44,496 bases of DNA, from the NCBI RefSeq assembly GCF_014640555.1, contig NZ_BMHE01000056.1, forward strand, positions 1 through 44,496, read 5' to 3'. The notes beneath the pieces were generated by a model. That model saw only the letters and a list, made by a program, of their open reading frames with translations, was not told where the DNA came from and searched no databases. Below, piece after piece: positions 43,930-44,496 of the stretch; positions within the stretch are counted from its first letter, which is position 1, and every line of letters begins with the position of its first letter. A program made the position numbers and the translations under genes. This DNA is from Paenibacillus marchantiophytorum (GTDB lineage: Bacteria; Bacillota; Bacilli; Paenibacillales; NBRC-103111).

Positions 43930-44199
43930 ATGAACGAATCTTTAATGGACACATTTAAACGCTATTACGCTGATTACCGCAGCGCTGCCAACGTTGATGA
44001 AAGCTTCGCCGACGCTTATCACGCAATTTCCTATCATGTTATTAATCAAACGGAGCAGCTCGCTAATCAGGGAAACCTGGATGATATCCAGCAGCTTATA
44101 CGCGAATTCCGGGAATTCCGCTTCTCCGAAGGTTCCAGTACCGATGCTTTGAAAGAACATTTCGAGCAGGAGTTGGTTCAAAAAGTGCTTGATCGTTAG
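43930..44199 (+). CDS. Small soluble protein of unknown function beside the rRNA operon
   Basis: 89 residues, ATG 43930 with GGAAGGAGTG upstream. Highly charged, mostly helical: MDTFKRYYADYRSAANVDESF, then QGNLDDIQQLIREFREFRF and ALKEHFEQELVQKVLDR. No motif recognised, no membrane segment. Its stop is only 26 bp before the first rrn -35 box. Confidence 0.72.
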   Translation: MNESLMDTFKRYYADYRSAANVDESFADAYHAISYHVINQTEQLANQGNLDDIQQLIREFREFRFSEGSSTDALKEHFEQELVQKVLDR

Positions 44200-44225
44200 T
44201 TTTTTGGAAACTTTAAGAATGACAG

Positions 44226-44254
44226 TTGCAATCTGGCAGTGAGCATGGTATATT
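44226..44254 (+). promoter_or_regulatory. rRNA operon promoter P1
   Basis: TTGCAA (44226-44231) and TATATT (44249-44254), 17 bp apart. It is followed by the same TTCCGGCC sequence that follows P2, showing a duplicated promoter unit. Confidence 0.8.
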
Positions 44255-44309
44255 GTCGTTCCGGCCAAGAACGAGCTGAAAATTTTATCGAAAAATGTAA
44301 AAGAAAAGC

Positions 44310-44339
44310 TTGCATTCGGTTGGGCGAATATGCTATATT
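44310..44339 (+). promoter_or_regulatory. rRNA operon promoter P2
   Basis: TTGCAT (44310-44315) and TATATT (44334-44339), 18 bp apart. It is followed by GTAATTCCGGCC, parallel to P1. Confidence 0.8.
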
Positions 44340-44344
44340 GTAAT

Positions 44345-44496
44345 TCCGGCCGCGAGAGCAGCTTGGTAAGCGAAAGAAATTGATCTTTGAAAACTGAACA
44401 ACGAGTGAGTAAGCACGAACGAGCAATCGTTCAAAAAAGAGATTGTAAAATCTCGCTAGCAAGTCAATGAGCATTTCAGCTTTCAGATATATGGGT
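44345..44496 (+). ncRNA. 16S rRNA operon leader (partial)
   Basis: It contains TTGATCTTTGAAAACTGAAC (44380-44400), the boxA-like leader sequence common before Firmicute 16S genes. GAGTGAGT and GCAAGTCAATGAGC follow, typical of the RNase III stem and leader in Paenibacillaceae. The mature 16S start (AGAGTTTGATC-type) is not reached, so the gene itself lies outside the window. Confidence 0.78.

Overview
The window looks like chromosomal DNA from a Paenibacillus-type Firmicute. The evidence is strong AGGAGG-type ribosome binding sites, many TTG/GTG starts, an SLH-domain surface protein, AraC regulators next to polysaccharide-degradation genes, a DHA2 exporter with PadR, and a right end holding tandem rrn promoters and a 16S leader. 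This assignment is inference from gene content; no 16S sequence is included.

Layout. (1) 1-9450 is a carbohydrate (uronic acid) utilisation region: a GH2 gene broken by an internal deletion, a GH88 unsaturated glucuronyl hydrolase, the decayed C-terminal end of a secreted carbohydrate-active protein, a sugar isomerase/epimerase-like TIM barrel, a GH2 beta-glucuronidase and two AraC regulators. (2) 9523-10020 is a CYTH triphosphate-tunnel enzyme. (3) 10255-17434 is a compact chemosensory operon: unknown protein, methyl-accepting receptor, CheW, a CheA carrying an extra CheW domain, and a CheB-type receiver joined to PAS-GGDEF-EAL. It has no cheR, no cheB esterase and no cheY, so the likely output is cyclic-di-GMP turnover, as in Wsp-like systems. 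(4) 17549-24893 continues the signalling theme with a LytS-type 5TM hybrid kinase, a GNAT acetyltransferase, a lone ParB-like protein and a CHASE-like/GGDEF/EAL protein. (5) 24957-37204 is mostly housekeeping and accessory genes: PHP phosphatase, LysR, MFS exporter plus PadR, HAD phosphatase plus PAS kinase, CheX, SDR, a small DUF2573-like protein, alpha/beta hydrolase, ECF sigma, DEAD-box-type helicase and a membrane-anchored protein. (6) 37790-40558 is a DeoR - HAD phosphatase - MFS sugar transporter operon. (7) 40688-44199 holds an exported FAD oxidoreductase, an SLH protein and a small conserved-looking protein. (8) 44200-44496 contains two sigma-A promoters and the leader of an rRNA operon whose 16S gene starts beyond the window.

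Three intergenic regions (about 3629-3897, 6491-6770 and 37296-37770) carry copies of one dispersed repeat. It is built from GGGAACT...CGCTAT units in both orientations and ends in a conserved CAGGGCGG(C/G)GAAG(C/T)CG block.

The best candidates for something not well described are the chemosensory/c-di-GMP operon with its unknown first gene, and the dispersed repeat family. The PadR operon also has an 18-bp perfect palindrome placed between its -35 and -10 boxes.
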